Shown: positions 8,135 to 16,583, numbered from the stretch's first letter. The stretch is 64,000 bases of DNA from Agreia pratensis (GCF_900177685.1 NZ_FXAY01000005.1:1-64000); one strand, 5' to 3'. Numbers and translations: made by a program. The notes: generated by a model from the letters alone, not told the origin.

Positions 8135-8655
8135 GCGCGGTCGAGCGAGAGACCGGAGAGAGCGAAGTAGCGGTCGAACTCGAGCCCTCCGCGCAATTGG
8201 TCGACAAGGCGCACGAGCAAGAAGCTGCGTCGCGACACATGCCAGGTGGGCACCGCACCCGGCACGCCCCCGTCTGCCGTGACCGAGTAGGGCAACGGCA
8301 GGGCAGCCCTGTATTGGTCGATCCAGACCGCGATCACCCGGTCGACGAGATTGCCGCCGTAGAAGAGGTCGACGAAGAATGGGCGCGCGTTGTCGTACTG
8401 GAAGTTGGCGGGCTTCACCCAGTCGAGCAGCGCGTCGATCTGGATGTCGTCCGCTTCCATTCCGAACTCGACCGAAATGTCGACGTCGTCGTTCAGCACC
8501 GCACGGCTGCCGTGCTGCGTCACCCTCACGACAGATCCGCCCTGACCAGTATTCGAGGCCGAGAGGTTCTGGTGAAAAATCGGTCCGAACGTGATGGCGT
8601 TCCACTGGGCAGGGCCGGTCGGCTCTATCGACAGGTAGATCTGGGGCAGCTGCAC
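8131..8655 (-). CDS. Unrecognised protein, paralogue of the 10010-10540 product
   Basis: 174 residues, no signal peptide or membrane segment. The central block RPFFVDLFYGGNLVDRVIAV, followed by VWIDQYRAALPLP, matches IYVDVFFRGSLVDRV, then AIWVDNLTALLPAP in the second copy 1.4 kb away; both end with a VxRLVDxLxxGxxFDxY block. I know no family name. GTG 8655 has AAAGGAT five bases upstream. It is coupled to the SDR gene by a four-base overlap. A conserved hypothetical family restricted to close relatives is the safest description. Confidence 0.75.
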   Translation of the reverse strand: MQLPQIYLSIEPTGPAQWNAITFGPIFHQNLSASNTGQGGSVVRVTQHGSRAVLNDDVDISVEFGMEADDIQIDALLDWVKPANFQYDNARPFFVDLFYGGNLVDRVIAVWIDQYRAALPLPYSVTADGGVPGAVPTWHVSRRSFLLVRLVDQLRGGLEFDRYFALSGLSLDRA

Positions 8656-8691
8656 GACTGATCCTTTCGAAAAACGGGAGAGGCGGGCGGA

Positions 8692-9261
8692 TCAGTAGAA
8701 GAGCGGCGCCGCAAACGAGTAGAGCAGACCGTTGAGCACGCCGATCAGGAGTGAAACGCCCAGCGTCGTACCAACGATCGCGAGGAGCTTCGATGGGCCG
8801 CCTTTGAGGTAGCCGAGCACGCCGAGAATGACGGCGCCGAGGCCGAGCAGCGCGTTGAGCACCGTCTGAGTGCCGTTGACGACCGCGTACAACGACGGGT
8901 TACCCGACCCGAAGATGCTGAGTTGAATGAACGAGAAAATGAACCCGAGCACGATACTCGAGGCTCCGAGGATCGCCGAGACCAGGCCCATCGTGTTCTT
9001 CGCACGCGGCGGCTTGCTCTGCTGTGGCTGCTGCCCGTAGCCGGGGTACGCCTGCTGCTGTGGCGACTGGGGCTGGGCATAACCCTGCTGTGGCTGTTGA
9101 CCGTAGCCCGGGTGCTGCGGCTGCGGTTGCGCGTAGCTGGGCTGCTGCGGCTGCGGTTGCGCGTAGCTGGGTTGCTGCTGCTGCGGCTGCTGGTAAGCAG
9201 GAGGTTGCTGCTGCGGCTGCGGCTGCGGCTGCTGCGGCATGGCCGGGGGTTCGAAGGTCAT
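8692..9261 (-). CDS. Pro/Gln-rich N-terminus plus small membrane domain
   Basis: 189 residues in two halves. Residues 1-88 are a low-complexity Gln/Pro/Tyr region with repeats of QPSYAQPQPQ and PGYGQQPQQ. Residues 89-189 form a DUF4190-like membrane part with about three to four helices (MGLVSAILGASSIVLGF, ALLGLGAVILGVLGYLKGG). Such proteins are common in actinobacteria and are thought to be membrane-associated with a disordered cytoplasmic tail; the role is unknown. The repeats are in coding sequence, which explains the repetitive DNA at 9020-9240. ATG 9261 has AGAGGA upstream. Confidence 0.75.
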   Translation of the reverse strand: MTFEPPAMPQQPQPQPQQQPPAYQQPQQQQPSYAQPQPQQPSYAQPQPQHPGYGQQPQQGYAQPQSPQQQAYPGYGQQPQQSKPPRAKNTMGLVSAILGASSIVLGFIFSFIQLSIFGSGNPSLYAVVNGTQTVLNALLGLGAVILGVLGYLKGGPSKLLAIVGTTLGVSLLIGVLNGLLYSFAAPLFY

Positions 9262-9293
9262 GATCGTCCTCTGTGCTCGCTTGGGGTGTGCTT

Positions 9294-9299
9294 AGAGTA
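9294..9299 (-). promoter_or_regulatory. -10 box of the Pro/Gln-rich gene
   Basis: TACTCT on the minus strand about 33 bases before ATG 9261, giving a short leader that carries an AGAGGA ribosome site. Confidence 0.35.
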
Positions 9300-9357
9300 T
9301 GGCGGCGGCGAGGTCGTCAGCGCACGCGATCCGATCAACATCCGGCCGAAGCGACGC

Positions 9358-9978
9358 CTAGAGGGCCAGCAGTTTCCGTTTGGCAGCGGCGAACTCGTCG
9401 TCTGTCAGCACTCCGTCGCGATGAAAAGCGGCCAACGCACCCAGCTCGGCGATGAAGTCGCGAGCCGGCGCCGCGGCATCCGGGGCCCGCTCAGCGACAG
9501 GCTCGGGCCGAGCGGATGCGAGAGAGCCGTTGGCAGCGAGCCGCGCGTCGGCGATCGCGCCGGTTATGGCGGCGACCCCTTCACGGAACTCGCGCACGTC
9601 GTCGAGAGTCAGGAGGTTGGTGTCATCGCCGTGACCGACGGTGACGCGGATCGTTGCGAGCCCACGTGTCTTCTGCAGAGTGCTCTGGACGACGTCGACC
9701 TCGGTGATATCGATCACGGCGACATCGTGCAGGGTGCGTTCCGCATCGCCGAGGTGCACGAAGAGGTGATCGTGGATCACCAGGTAACGCCCGGCGCCCA
9801 CCTTCGAGATGGGGTTGCCCACGGCCGCCCAGCGCGTGCCCTCGGGCAGCTTGGGCTTCGGAGCGTAGGAGGCCGTCGGCTTCGGCATATCCGCCTGCCT
9901 CGTGGTCCAGGCGCGGCCGTCCCACCAGCGCTTTCCGCCGGATCCGTCGTCGTACCATCCTGCAGCGACATCAGTCAT
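9358..9978 (-). CDS. DUF2510 - PH-like - SHOCT domain protein
   Basis: 206 residues. The first 30 are a DUF2510 module (AGWYDDGSGGKRWWDGRAWT). The middle (about 48-150) looks like a bacterial PH-like beta domain (RYLVIHDHLFVHLGDAERTL). The C-terminus FIAELGALAAFHRDGVLTDD, then EFAAAKRKLL, is a SHOCT oligomerisation helix pair. This three-part architecture is frequent in actinobacteria; no enzyme residues are visible. It lies between the two copies of the unrecognised paralogous family, but the gaps on both sides are too large to call an operon. Confidence 0.82.
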   Translation of the reverse strand: MTDVAAGWYDDGSGGKRWWDGRAWTTRQADMPKPTASYAPKPKLPEGTRWAAVGNPISKVGAGRYLVIHDHLFVHLGDAERTLHDVAVIDITEVDVVQSTLQKTRGLATIRVTVGHGDDTNLLTLDDVREFREGVAAITGAIADARLAANGSLASARPEPVAERAPDAAAPARDFIAELGALAAFHRDGVLTDDEFAAAKRKLLAL

Positions 9979-10009
9979 AGCTCTTTACCCCCACCCGAGC
10001 GTAAACCGC

Positions 10010-10540
10010 TCAGGCCCCTTCCACCACGAAGCCCGCAGCCGCGATGTACTCGTCGAAGTGAGTTCCCTCTTCGAGTGCATCGACGAGTCGGCAGAGCGCG
10101 TGGCTCCACCGCCCCACTCTCCACGCCGCGACGTTCGTGAAGCCGAGATCACTCACCGCATCCTGCGGCTTGAGCTGTGGCGCGGGCAGAAGCGCAGTCA
10201 GGTTGTCGACCCAGATCGCGGTGACGCGATCGACCAGGGAGCCGCGAAAGAAGACGTCGACATAAATGGGCAGCACCGCCTTGCTCGAAAAGCCCGCGTC
10301 GCGGGTCCACTCGCGCGCGTTCTTCGCATGCTCGCCCACCCTCGCCTGCAGACCCCACTCGAGCGCGACATCGATGTTGCTCACGAGGATGGCCCGCGAT
10401 GCAGGCCGGTCGACGACGGGATGCCCGGTCATGTTCGAGGGCTTGACGCTGGTGGCCTCGTGAAAGAGCGGGCCATCGACGACGAGCCAGTCGGTGCTCG
10501 GTGTGTTCGCGATCAGGCCGCGCAGTTCGGTCAGGTACAT
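10010..10540 (-). CDS. Unrecognised protein, paralogue of the 8131-8655 product
   Basis: 176 residues, soluble. It shares with the 8131-8655 protein the central VDVFFRGSLVDRVTAIWVD block, the preceding N-terminal DGPLFHEATSVKPSNMTG region and the C-terminal LCRLVDALEEGTHFDEY block; identity is moderate, so the duplication is not recent. ATG 10540 has GGAGGC seven bases upstream. Divergent from the esterase gene, with a perfect palindrome at 10562-10574 between them. Confidence 0.75.
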   Translation of the reverse strand: MYLTELRGLIANTPSTDWLVVDGPLFHEATSVKPSNMTGHPVVDRPASRAILVSNIDVALEWGLQARVGEHAKNAREWTRDAGFSSKAVLPIYVDVFFRGSLVDRVTAIWVDNLTALLPAPQLKPQDAVSDLGFTNVAAWRVGRWSHALCRLVDALEEGTHFDEYIAAAGFVVEGA

Positions 10541-10561
10541 GGCTGCCTCCAGCGGGGTTCG

Positions 10562-10574
10562 ATACACAGTGTAT
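10562..10574. promoter_or_regulatory. 13-bp palindrome in a divergent promoter region
   Basis: ATACACAGTGTAT is a perfect palindrome around a central base. On the minus strand it contains TACACT (10568-10573), a plausible -10 for the 10540 gene; on the plus strand TATTGT (10572-10577) overlaps it. A repressor site is a reasonable guess. Confidence 0.4.
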
Positions 10575-10621
10575 TGTGGCGCGGCCTCGGTGCTGCGAGA
10601 CTGGTCGCGGATCGGGGGATC

Positions 10622-11698
10622 ATGACCAGGCGCACCGGTATAGACATAGACGTTCCCACCTGGGGCACTCCACGCAGGCTCTCTCGACGCGCACGCCGCG
10701 TCATCTCGATTCTCAGCGGCGTGGTCGCTGTGGCGCTCGTGATCTCGATTGTCACATCCAGCTCTCCGTGGGCGTCGAGCATGCTCATCCGCGCCGTCTT
10801 CGAGAAAGGCGGCCGCGAGACGGTGGCCGAGATGCTTCCGTACGTTCCCGCATCCGGAGTCACCGAGACGCTCGACGTGCAATACGGCGACGGCACGGCC
10901 GGCGCCGCGACGACTCTGGATGCGTTCCGCCCGGAATCCGCGAACGGTCCCCTTCCGACGGTGGTCTGGATTCACGGCGGCGCGTGGATCTCGGGCGACA
11001 AGAGCAACGTCGCGCCCTACCTGAAGATCCTCGCGGCCGAGGGGTACACGACGATCGGACTCAACTACTCGATAGCACCCGAGTCCATCTACCCGACGGC
11101 GATCTTTCAGCTGAACGACGCCCTGGCCTATATCGACAAGCACGCGGCAGAACTCGGCGTCGACCCCGAGCAGATCGTGCTGGCCGGCGATTCGGCCGGC
11201 GCTCAACTCGCCAGTGAGCTCGCCGGAATCACCACGAACCCGTCGTATGCAACGGTCGTGGGCATCGACCCGGCGCTGTCGCCGACACAACTCGTGGGCA
11301 CGATTCTGAACTGCGGCGTCTACGACCTGCAGCGCATGTCCGAGCTGAACGGCATCGAGGCGTGGGGCTTCAAGATCTCGCTCTGGGCTTACACCGGCAC
11401 CAAAGACTGGTCTGACACCTCTGCGGGCGCGACCATGTCGAGCCTGGGTTTCGTCACCTCCGACTTTCCAGCGACCTACATCTCGGGCGGCAACGGCGAC
11501 GCCCTCACCTGGGTCGAGTCGGTTCCCATGTCGAACGCGCTGAAGGCCGCCGGCGTCGAGGTCGACGAGTTGTTCTGGGCCGCAGACCACGAGCCCGCGC
11601 TCCCCCACGAGTACCAGTTCCACCTCGACTACGACGATGCGCACACCGCCCTCGACCGCACACTGGCGTTTCTCACGACACACACCGACGCCCCCTAA
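10622..11698 (+). CDS. Membrane-anchored alpha/beta hydrolase (esterase/lipase family)
   Basis: 358 residues. One N-terminal membrane helix (about 28-50, VISILSGVVAVALVISIV) probably anchors it with the catalytic domain outside. Motifs of the hormone-sensitive-lipase/BD-FAE type are clear: oxyanion HGGAW near 121, nucleophile elbow GDSAGA near 195, an acidic segment SGGNGDAL near 296, and HEYQFHLD near 335 for the histidine. It should hydrolyse small carboxylic esters; natural substrate unknown. ATG 10622 follows CGGGGG. Confidence 0.88.
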   Translation: MTRRTGIDIDVPTWGTPRRLSRRARRVISILSGVVAVALVISIVTSSSPWASSMLIRAVFEKGGRETVAEMLPYVPASGVTETLDVQYGDGTAGAATTLDAFRPESANGPLPTVVWIHGGAWISGDKSNVAPYLKILAAEGYTTIGLNYSIAPESIYPTAIFQLNDALAYIDKHAAELGVDPEQIVLAGDSAGAQLASELAGITTNPSYATVVGIDPALSPTQLVGTILNCGVYDLQRMSELNGIEAWGFKISLWAYTGTKDWSDTSAGATMSSLGFVTSDFPATYISGGNGDALTWVESVPMSNALKAAGVEVDELFWAADHEPALPHEYQFHLDYDDAHTALDRTLAFLTTHTDAP

Positions 11699-11750
11699 GC
11701 GGCGCAGATGCTTCAATGGATGTCGACACCCACCGAACGAGAGAAGCCCC

Positions 11751-12341
11751 GTGCCGTCGATCTCCGAGCTGATCATCCCCAGCAAGCGCAACGTCAAAGG
11801 ACTCACGGCATCCATCGCCGAGCTGAAGTCAGGCGAGCTCGTCAAAGCCGTGTTCTCGACCCCGCGCTACGGCGTCGTCTCGATCGAAGGTCGGGCTCAC
11901 TTCTCGAAGACGACGAACTCGTTCATGATCGCGGGCCGGGCCCTGGATGCGAACCTCAAGCCCGACAAATCGCTGCAGCTTCTCGAGATCATCGACCCGC
12001 AGGCGGCCCTGGCCGACGACGGCGTCGCGGCGCTCAGCGACGAGGAGCTCGCGGCACTCCCCTCCGGCGACCCGGCCGACGTCGTTCCGACACTGCAGCA
12101 CGGCGACGTGATCGCGGCCCGCTACTTCGAGCTCGCCTACGGCGCGTTCACCGTGATGGGCGCGTGCGTCGCCGCCCCCGGCTCATCGCTGATGCTCGGC
12201 ACGTGGTTCGTCTCCCGCAACGGAGTTCCTGCGAGCCGCCTCAACCACGTCGACGTGGTGGCACGTGCCGCCGACGGCGAGCTGCGCATCCCAGCAGCCA
12301 TCTCGTCATGGGGCGAGGAGTCGGGCTCCGACGAGCTGTAG
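11751..12341 (+). CDS. Conserved hypothetical protein
   Basis: 196 residues starting at GTG 11751 (GAGAAG six bases upstream). It is acidic and soluble. The N-terminal half (RYGVVSIEGRAHFSKTTNSF) and the second half (LQHGDVIAARYFELAYGAFT) look like two beta-rich modules dealing with the same kind of small domain. I do not recognise a family or catalytic motif. It lies 52 bases after the esterase gene. Confidence 0.65.
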   Translation: MPSISELIIPSKRNVKGLTASIAELKSGELVKAVFSTPRYGVVSIEGRAHFSKTTNSFMIAGRALDANLKPDKSLQLLEIIDPQAALADDGVAALSDEELAALPSGDPADVVPTLQHGDVIAARYFELAYGAFTVMGACVAAPGSSLMLGTWFVSRNGVPASRLNHVDVVARAADGELRIPAAISSWGEESGSDEL

Positions 12342-12385
12342 TCCCGACATGGCCGAGGGGGTTGTCGCCTCGTTCGCGGCGCCTC

Positions 12386-12391
12386 TAGCCT
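12386..12391 (+). promoter_or_regulatory. -10 box of the 12398 gene
   Basis: TAGCCT, six bases before ATG 12398. Confidence 0.5.
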
Positions 12392-12397
12392 CGATGA

Positions 12398-12664
12398 ATG
12401 GCCATCGATCCCGCCGCGAGCATGCAGTCCGACGCCTTCGACCCAGCATCCAATCATCTGGATGCGCGCATCGACACGGTGCGCACCTGGACACTGCGGC
12501 GCCGTCACGAGCTGGTCGTCACACGACATGACACCGGAGCCGTAGAGCTGCGCATCGATGCCGGCAAACCCGAACAGGCGGGCCGCCTGCTCGCGCGGGT
12601 GCACGACGACCTGCACTCGAAGACCGTGATGGAGTTCTTTCGCGAGTGGCGGGTCATCTCCTAG
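12398..12664 (+). CDS. Small conserved hypothetical protein
   Basis: 88 residues, charged, no membrane segment. The core RRRHELVVTRHDTGAVELRI and the terminal FFREWRVIS suggest a compact alpha/beta fold, but no family is recognised. An exactly spaced TAGCCT box supports the start and that this is a real gene. Confidence 0.6.
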   Translation: MAIDPAASMQSDAFDPASNHLDARIDTVRTWTLRRRHELVVTRHDTGAVELRIDAGKPEQAGRLLARVHDDLHSKTVMEFFREWRVIS

Positions 12665-12680
12665 CGACGACCAGGCCATG

Positions 12681-12686
12681 CACACT
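12681..12686 (+). promoter_or_regulatory. -10-like box of the cyclodeaminase-like gene
   Basis: CACACT six bases before ATG 12693; favours 12693 over the ATG at 12678, which would lie upstream of the box. Confidence 0.35.
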
Positions 12687-12692
12687 AGACCG

Positions 12693-13376
12693 ATGCACGA
12701 TTCTTCCGACGTCACCACTCGCACCTCGACTGTCGACGAGTGGACCCGTGCCCTCGCCGGAACGAACGGCTCGCCGGGCGGGGGCGCGGGGGCCGGGGTG
12801 ATGCTCGCGATAGCCGCATCGCTGATGTCGATGGTCGCGGGCTATTCGGAACGCGCCGACGGGCAAAGCGAGCGGCGCGCGGGCGGCGAGAGCAGCGATC
12901 TCTCAGAGCTGCGCGCTCGTGCGCACTCACTCCGCGAGGACGCCCTGCGCCTCGCCGACGAGGATTCGGCGGCGTCGTCGGCATTCGGCGCTGCCTACCG
13001 CCTCGAGAAAGGCCCGGAGCGAGACGCCGCCGTGCGCGCGGCCTCGGTCGACGCCGCCCGCGCATCCAGCATTCTGGGCCGTCGCGCGTCCGAAGCCGTC
13101 GACGACCTCGAGTTGCTGGCGCTGCACGGAAACCCCGCGCTGATCGCCGATGTGGTCGTCGCCCTCGGCGCACTGAGAGCTGCGATCACAGGCGCACGCA
13201 CGAATGTGAGCTTCGACCTCGCCGCGGTCTCTCGCGCTGGGGAGTCGCCCGAGCAGGTTCGGGAGGAGAACCCCGAGGTCTGGAGCTCGGTGACACTCTT
13301 CGACCAGGCTCGCGACCGCATCGACGCGATCACGGCTGCGGTCGACGACCGGGCAGCCCCGACCGACCACGAGTAA
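12693..13376 (+). CDS. Cyclodeaminase/cyclohydrolase (FTCD_C-like) protein
   Basis: 227 residues, nearly all helical. The opening TSTVDEWTRALAGTNGSPGG GAGAG motif is split here for length: TVDEWTRALA then NGSPGGGAGAGVMLAIAASL; this Gly-rich loop after the first helix is the hallmark of the FTCD_C family, with LADEDSAASSAFGAAYRLEK and ISxLLGRRASEAVDDLELLA-like segments following. Family members act on formimino- or methenyl-tetrahydrofolate, e.g. 5,10-methenyl-THF formation with ammonia release. No folate gene is adjacent, so the pathway here is open. Confidence 0.8.
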   Translation: MHDSSDVTTRTSTVDEWTRALAGTNGSPGGGAGAGVMLAIAASLMSMVAGYSERADGQSERRAGGESSDLSELRARAHSLREDALRLADEDSAASSAFGAAYRLEKGPERDAAVRAASVDAARASSILGRRASEAVDDLELLALHGNPALIADVVVALGALRAAITGARTNVSFDLAAVSRAGESPEQVREENPEVWSSVTLFDQARDRIDAITAAVDDRAAPTDHE

Positions 13377-13385
13377 AGCCGCGTA

Positions 13386-14363
13386 TCAGCCGAACTGCAG
13401 CAGGATCTTTCCCATGTGGGCGCTCGACTCCATTCGTCGATGAGCATCGGCCGCCTCGTCGGGCGTGAAGACGCTGTCGACGGTCGGCTTCACGAGCCCC
13501 TGCTCGATGAGCGGCCACACCGACTCACGCACAGACGCGATGATCGCGGCGCGCTCGGCCAGCGGCCTGGCACGCAGCGTCGTCGCCCAGATACGACCGC
13601 GTTTCACCATGAGCGAGCCCACATTGAACGACGTCGTTTCGCCGCTCTGGTTCGCGATGACCATGATGCGGCCACCGATCGACAGGGCCCGGATGTCTCG
13701 GCCGATGTAATCGCCGCCCACCATGTCGAGGATCACGTCGATGCCGACTCCTCCCGTCTCGTGGTTGACGACCTCCACGAAGTCCTGCTCGCGATAGTTG
13801 ATACCGATGGCCCCGAGCCCCTCGGCGAACGCAACCTTCTCGGCCGACCCCGCCGTCGCGAAGACGCGCGATCCTCGAGCAGCGGCGATCTGGATGGCCA
13901 TGGCCCCGATGCCACTCGACCCTCCGTGGGCCAGAAAGGCCTCGGTCGGTGCCAGCTCGGCGCTCATGAACACGTTCGACCAGACGGTGGCGGCCACCTC
14001 GGGCAGCGCCGCGGCCTCGAGAAGAGACACACCAGCGGGCACCGGAAGGACGAGACTCTGATCGACGACCGCGCGCTCGGCGTAACCGCCACCGGGCAGC
14101 AGCGCGCACACCTCGTCGCCGATTCGCCACTCCGAGACGTCGTCGCCAACTCCGCTGACGATGCCCGACACTTCGAGCCCGGGCCAGAGCGGGGCGCCGG
14201 AGGGTGGCGGATAGCTGCCTCGGCGCTGTGAGATGTCGGCACCGTTGAGGCCGGCTCCCACGACGTCGATGCGCACATCCGATGGTCCGACGGGAGGCTC
14301 GATGACCTCGGCGATCGTCAGCACTGACGGATCACCGAATCGAGGAAGTGTGATGGCTCGCAT
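13386..14363 (-). CDS. NAD(P)H quinone oxidoreductase, PIG3-type MDR protein
   Basis: 325 residues, zinc-free medium-chain reductase. LNGADISQRRGSYPPP near 40, PGLEVSGIV near 62, the segment EAAALPEVAATVWSNVF, the nucleotide motif HGGSSGIGAMAIQIA near 145-159 and YREQDFVEVV are all typical of the PIG3/TP53I3-like group. It should reduce quinones one electron at a time using NADPH. No structural zinc cysteines are present. TAGACT at 14370-14375 ends six bases before its ATG. It is transcribed in the same direction as, but independently of, the SulP gene behind it. Confidence 0.9.
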   Translation of the reverse strand: MRAITLPRFGDPSVLTIAEVIEPPVGPSDVRIDVVGAGLNGADISQRRGSYPPPSGAPLWPGLEVSGIVSGVGDDVSEWRIGDEVCALLPGGGYAERAVVDQSLVLPVPAGVSLLEAAALPEVAATVWSNVFMSAELAPTEAFLAHGGSSGIGAMAIQIAAARGSRVFATAGSAEKVAFAEGLGAIGINYREQDFVEVVNHETGGVGIDVILDMVGGDYIGRDIRALSIGGRIMVIANQSGETTSFNVGSLMVKRGRIWATTLRARPLAERAAIIASVRESVWPLIEQGLVKPTVDSVFTPDEAADAHRRMESSAHMGKILLQFG

Positions 14364-14369
14364 GCCGCG

Positions 14370-14375
14370 AGTCTA
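14370..14375 (-). promoter_or_regulatory. -10 box of the quinone oxidoreductase gene
   Basis: TAGACT with exactly six bases to ATG 14363. It overlaps the stop-codon end of the SulP gene (14373), so the transcript starts where the upstream gene ends. Confidence 0.5.
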
Positions 14376-15872
14376 CGAGCCGAGGCGGCCCGACAGGCGC
14401 GTGTGCAGCGCGCGGCTGCGCCCATCCAGCCCTTCGAACGCGACCGTCACGCCGTGTTGGCGGTACTTGTTCTCGACCGAGTCGAGCGCGGCCACGGTCG
14501 ACGCATCCCAGATCTGGGCCGCTCCGAAGTCGACCACCACGCTCGGCGGATCGATCGCATACGAGAAGTGCTCGACCAGGTCGTTGCTGCTGCCGAAGAA
14601 CAGAGGCCCGTGCACGGTGTAGCGAACAGAAGCACCGTCGTCGGCAGAGACGCGATCGACCCGGATGACGTGGGCCACGCGACGCGCGAACAGCACCATC
14701 GCGAGAACCACACCCACGAGCACACCGAGGGCGAGATTGCCGGTGGCGACGACGACCACGACCGTGATGACCATGACGAGGGTCTCGGGCACGGGCATCC
14801 GGCGCAGCGTTGCGGGGCGCAGGCTGTGCCAGTCGACGGTGGTGATCGCAACGATCATCATGACCGCCGCGAGCGCCACCATCGGGATCTGCGCCATGAG
14901 ATCGCTGAGCAGGGTCACGAGAGCGAGAAGCACAAGACCGGCGACGAAGGTCGAGATGCGAGTTCGGGCGCGCCCCATCTTGACGTTCACGACGGTCTGG
15001 CCGATCATGGCGCATCCGGCGATTCCGCCGTAGAAGCCGGCAAGAATGTTCGCGACGCCCAGCGCCCACGACTCACGGCTCTTGTGAGAGCGGGTCTCGG
15101 TGATGTCGTCGACGAGCTTCGCCGTGAGCAGCGTCTCCATCAGACCCACGAACGCGACACTGAGCGCCGTGGGCCAGATGAGCTGCAGGGTCTCGAGGTT
15201 CAGCGGAGCCAGGAACGGCGTGATGCCGGGCAGCGCCCCACCGATCTCTCCCTCGTCACCCACGTTGGGAACGCTCAGGTGCGCGATCATCACGATCGCC
15301 GTGACGACGACGATGGCGACCAGGGGCGCTGGCACCGCCGTCGTGAGGCGCGGGAGGATCAGGATGATCGCCACGGTGAGGGCGAACAGCGGGTAGACGA
15401 GCCACGGCACGCCGAGGAGGTGCGGCACCTGGGCGACGAAGATCAGAATCCCGAGGGCGTTGACGAATCCGATCATCACCGACCGGGGAATGAACCGCAT
15501 GAGTCGGGCCAGACCGAGCGCGCCGAACGCGATCTGCACGATGCCGGCCAAGATGATCGCCGGCAGCAGGTACTCGACGCCGTGATCCTTGACGAGGGGT
15601 GCGACGACCAGCGCCACCGAACCCGCAGCGGCGGTGACCATCGCGGGTCGCCCACCGAGGATCGACATCGTGATGGCGAGAACGATGGATGCGACGAGGC
15701 TCACCTTGGGATCGACACCGGCGATCACCGAGAACGAGATGACTTCCGGAATCAGAGCCAGCGTCGTGACGATTCCGGCGAGCACCTCGCGACTCAGGAG
15801 CCGAGGAGAGCGGAGAGCCTGAAGAGTCGTGACTTCGAGCTGAGGGGCGGTAGATCCGGGGAGCGCGGGCAC
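14373..15872 (-). CDS. SulP-family anion transporter with STAS domain
   Basis: 499 residues. About eleven to twelve membrane helices span 25-400; GVDPKVSLVASIVLAITMSI and ITAAAGSVALV-like sequence (GGRPAMVTAAAGSVALVVAP) form the conserved substrate region, and FYGGIAGCAMIGQTVVN lies near 280. The C-terminal 90 residues are a STAS domain (FFGSSNDLVEHF, DFGAAQIWDASTVAALD) with a short form of the sulfate-transporter signature. Substrate could be sulfate, bicarbonate or another anion. GTG start set by a TAGGCT box six bases upstream. Divergent from the MerR operon across 87 bases. Confidence 0.9.
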   Translation of the reverse strand: MPALPGSTAPQLEVTTLQALRSPRLLSREVLAGIVTTLALIPEVISFSVIAGVDPKVSLVASIVLAITMSILGGRPAMVTAAAGSVALVVAPLVKDHGVEYLLPAIILAGIVQIAFGALGLARLMRFIPRSVMIGFVNALGILIFVAQVPHLLGVPWLVYPLFALTVAIILILPRLTTAVPAPLVAIVVVTAIVMIAHLSVPNVGDEGEIGGALPGITPFLAPLNLETLQLIWPTALSVAFVGLMETLLTAKLVDDITETRSHKSRESWALGVANILAGFYGGIAGCAMIGQTVVNVKMGRARTRISTFVAGLVLLALVTLLSDLMAQIPMVALAAVMMIVAITTVDWHSLRPATLRRMPVPETLVMVITVVVVVATGNLALGVLVGVVLAMVLFARRVAHVIRVDRVSADDGASVRYTVHGPLFFGSSNDLVEHFSYAIDPPSVVVDFGAAQIWDASTVAALDSVENKYRQHGVTVAFEGLDGRSRALHTRLSGRLGS

Positions 15873-15878
15873 CGGAAC

Positions 15879-15884
15879 AGCCTA
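15879..15884 (-). promoter_or_regulatory. -10 box of the SulP gene
   Basis: TAGGCT, six bases before GTG 15872. Confidence 0.5.
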
Positions 15885-15921
15885 CGTTGGCCGATGTTGT
15901 TAACTCGCTGGTTGCGATTTT

Positions 15922-15958
15922 ACTGATATCGCAGCTATCGGTAGTGTTACTATCAGTG
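15922..15958. promoter_or_regulatory. Inverted repeat in the SulP/MerR divergent promoter
   Basis: TACTGATA (15921-15928) and TATCAGT (15951-15957) form a 7-bp perfect inverted repeat around a second, looser pair GATATCG/CTATCGG. The right arm overlaps the MerR -10 box TACTAT (15948-15953), which sits six bases before GTG 15960. A binding site for the MerR protein itself is the simplest reading. Confidence 0.45.
15948..15953 (+). promoter_or_regulatory. -10 box of the MerR gene
   Basis: TACTAT ending six bases before GTG 15960; leaderless start expected. Confidence 0.5.
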
Positions 15959-15959
15959 G

Positions 15960-16583
15960 GTGCTCATCTCTCAGGTCTCTCAGCTCTCCGGCACCCCTGC
16001 AGCCACCATCAAGTACTACGTGCGCAGTGGTCTCCTTCCCGCCGGCACGCGGAGCGGCGAGAACCGCACCAGCTACGACGAGTCACACGTCGAGCGGCTC
16101 CGGCTCATCCGGGCCATGCTCGAGGTGGGCAAGCTGTCGGTGAGTTCGGCGACCGCCGTGCTCGCGGCCCTCGACGACACGTCGAAGCCGATCGCAGAGA
16201 CCTTCGAGGTGGCGCAGAACGCGCTCGCCCGCGATGCCGTCGCAGATGTTAGCGAGCCGTCCGAAGAGAGCTTCGAGCGCGCCGACGGCGTCATCGACCG
16301 CGCCGGGTGGAACGACTGCCGCGACAACGTGGGGCGGCGCATCCTGGCGCAGACCATCGACGGCTTCGCCAGAGCAGGCCACACGATGAGCGACGAGTAT
16401 CTCGATCGCTACGCGGCGGCCGCCGACATCGTGGCCGCCGCCGACCTCGACGCCGTCGGCGCGATCGCCGACCCCTCCGAACGAACCGAACTCATGGTCG
16501 TGGGCACCGTGCTCGGCGATTCCCTCTCACTAGGTCTGCGGCGCATCGCCCAGGCTCACCGAACCGCAGAACGGAACCTGTGA
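15960..16583 (+). CDS. MerR-family transcriptional regulator
   Basis: 207 residues. The N-terminal MerR winged HTH reads SQVSQLSGTPAATIKYYVRS, then GLLPAGTRSGENRTSYDESH, and RLRLIRAMLEVGKLS. The remaining 130 residues are a helical, cysteine-poor effector domain rather than a metal-binding tail, so a small-molecule ligand is more likely than a metal. Its stop overlaps the next start (TGATG), making it the first gene of a three-gene operon with two membrane proteins. It also faces the SulP gene. Confidence 0.88.
   Translation: MLISQVSQLSGTPAATIKYYVRSGLLPAGTRSGENRTSYDESHVERLRLIRAMLEVGKLSVSSATAVLAALDDTSKPIAETFEVAQNALARDAVADVSEPSEESFERADGVIDRAGWNDCRDNVGRRILAQTIDGFARAGHTMSDEYLDRYAAAADIVAAADLDAVGAIADPSERTELMVVGTVLGDSLSLGLRRIAQAHRTAERNL

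Noticed and set aside
9020-9240. Tandem nucleotide repeat of possible regulatory type
   Set aside because: It encodes the Gln/Pro/Tyr repeats of the 8692-9261 protein in one steady frame.
10541-11845. Possible 611-residue minus-strand protein from 11845 to 10010
   Set aside because: Only the last 176 residues resemble a protein (shared with the 8131 gene). The upstream part is antisense to the esterase, and a good ribosome site lies before ATG 10540.
14403-15926. 507-residue plus-strand frame opposite the SulP gene
   Set aside because: Composition is dominated by His, Asp and Arg with no fold; it mirrors a membrane protein read on the other strand.
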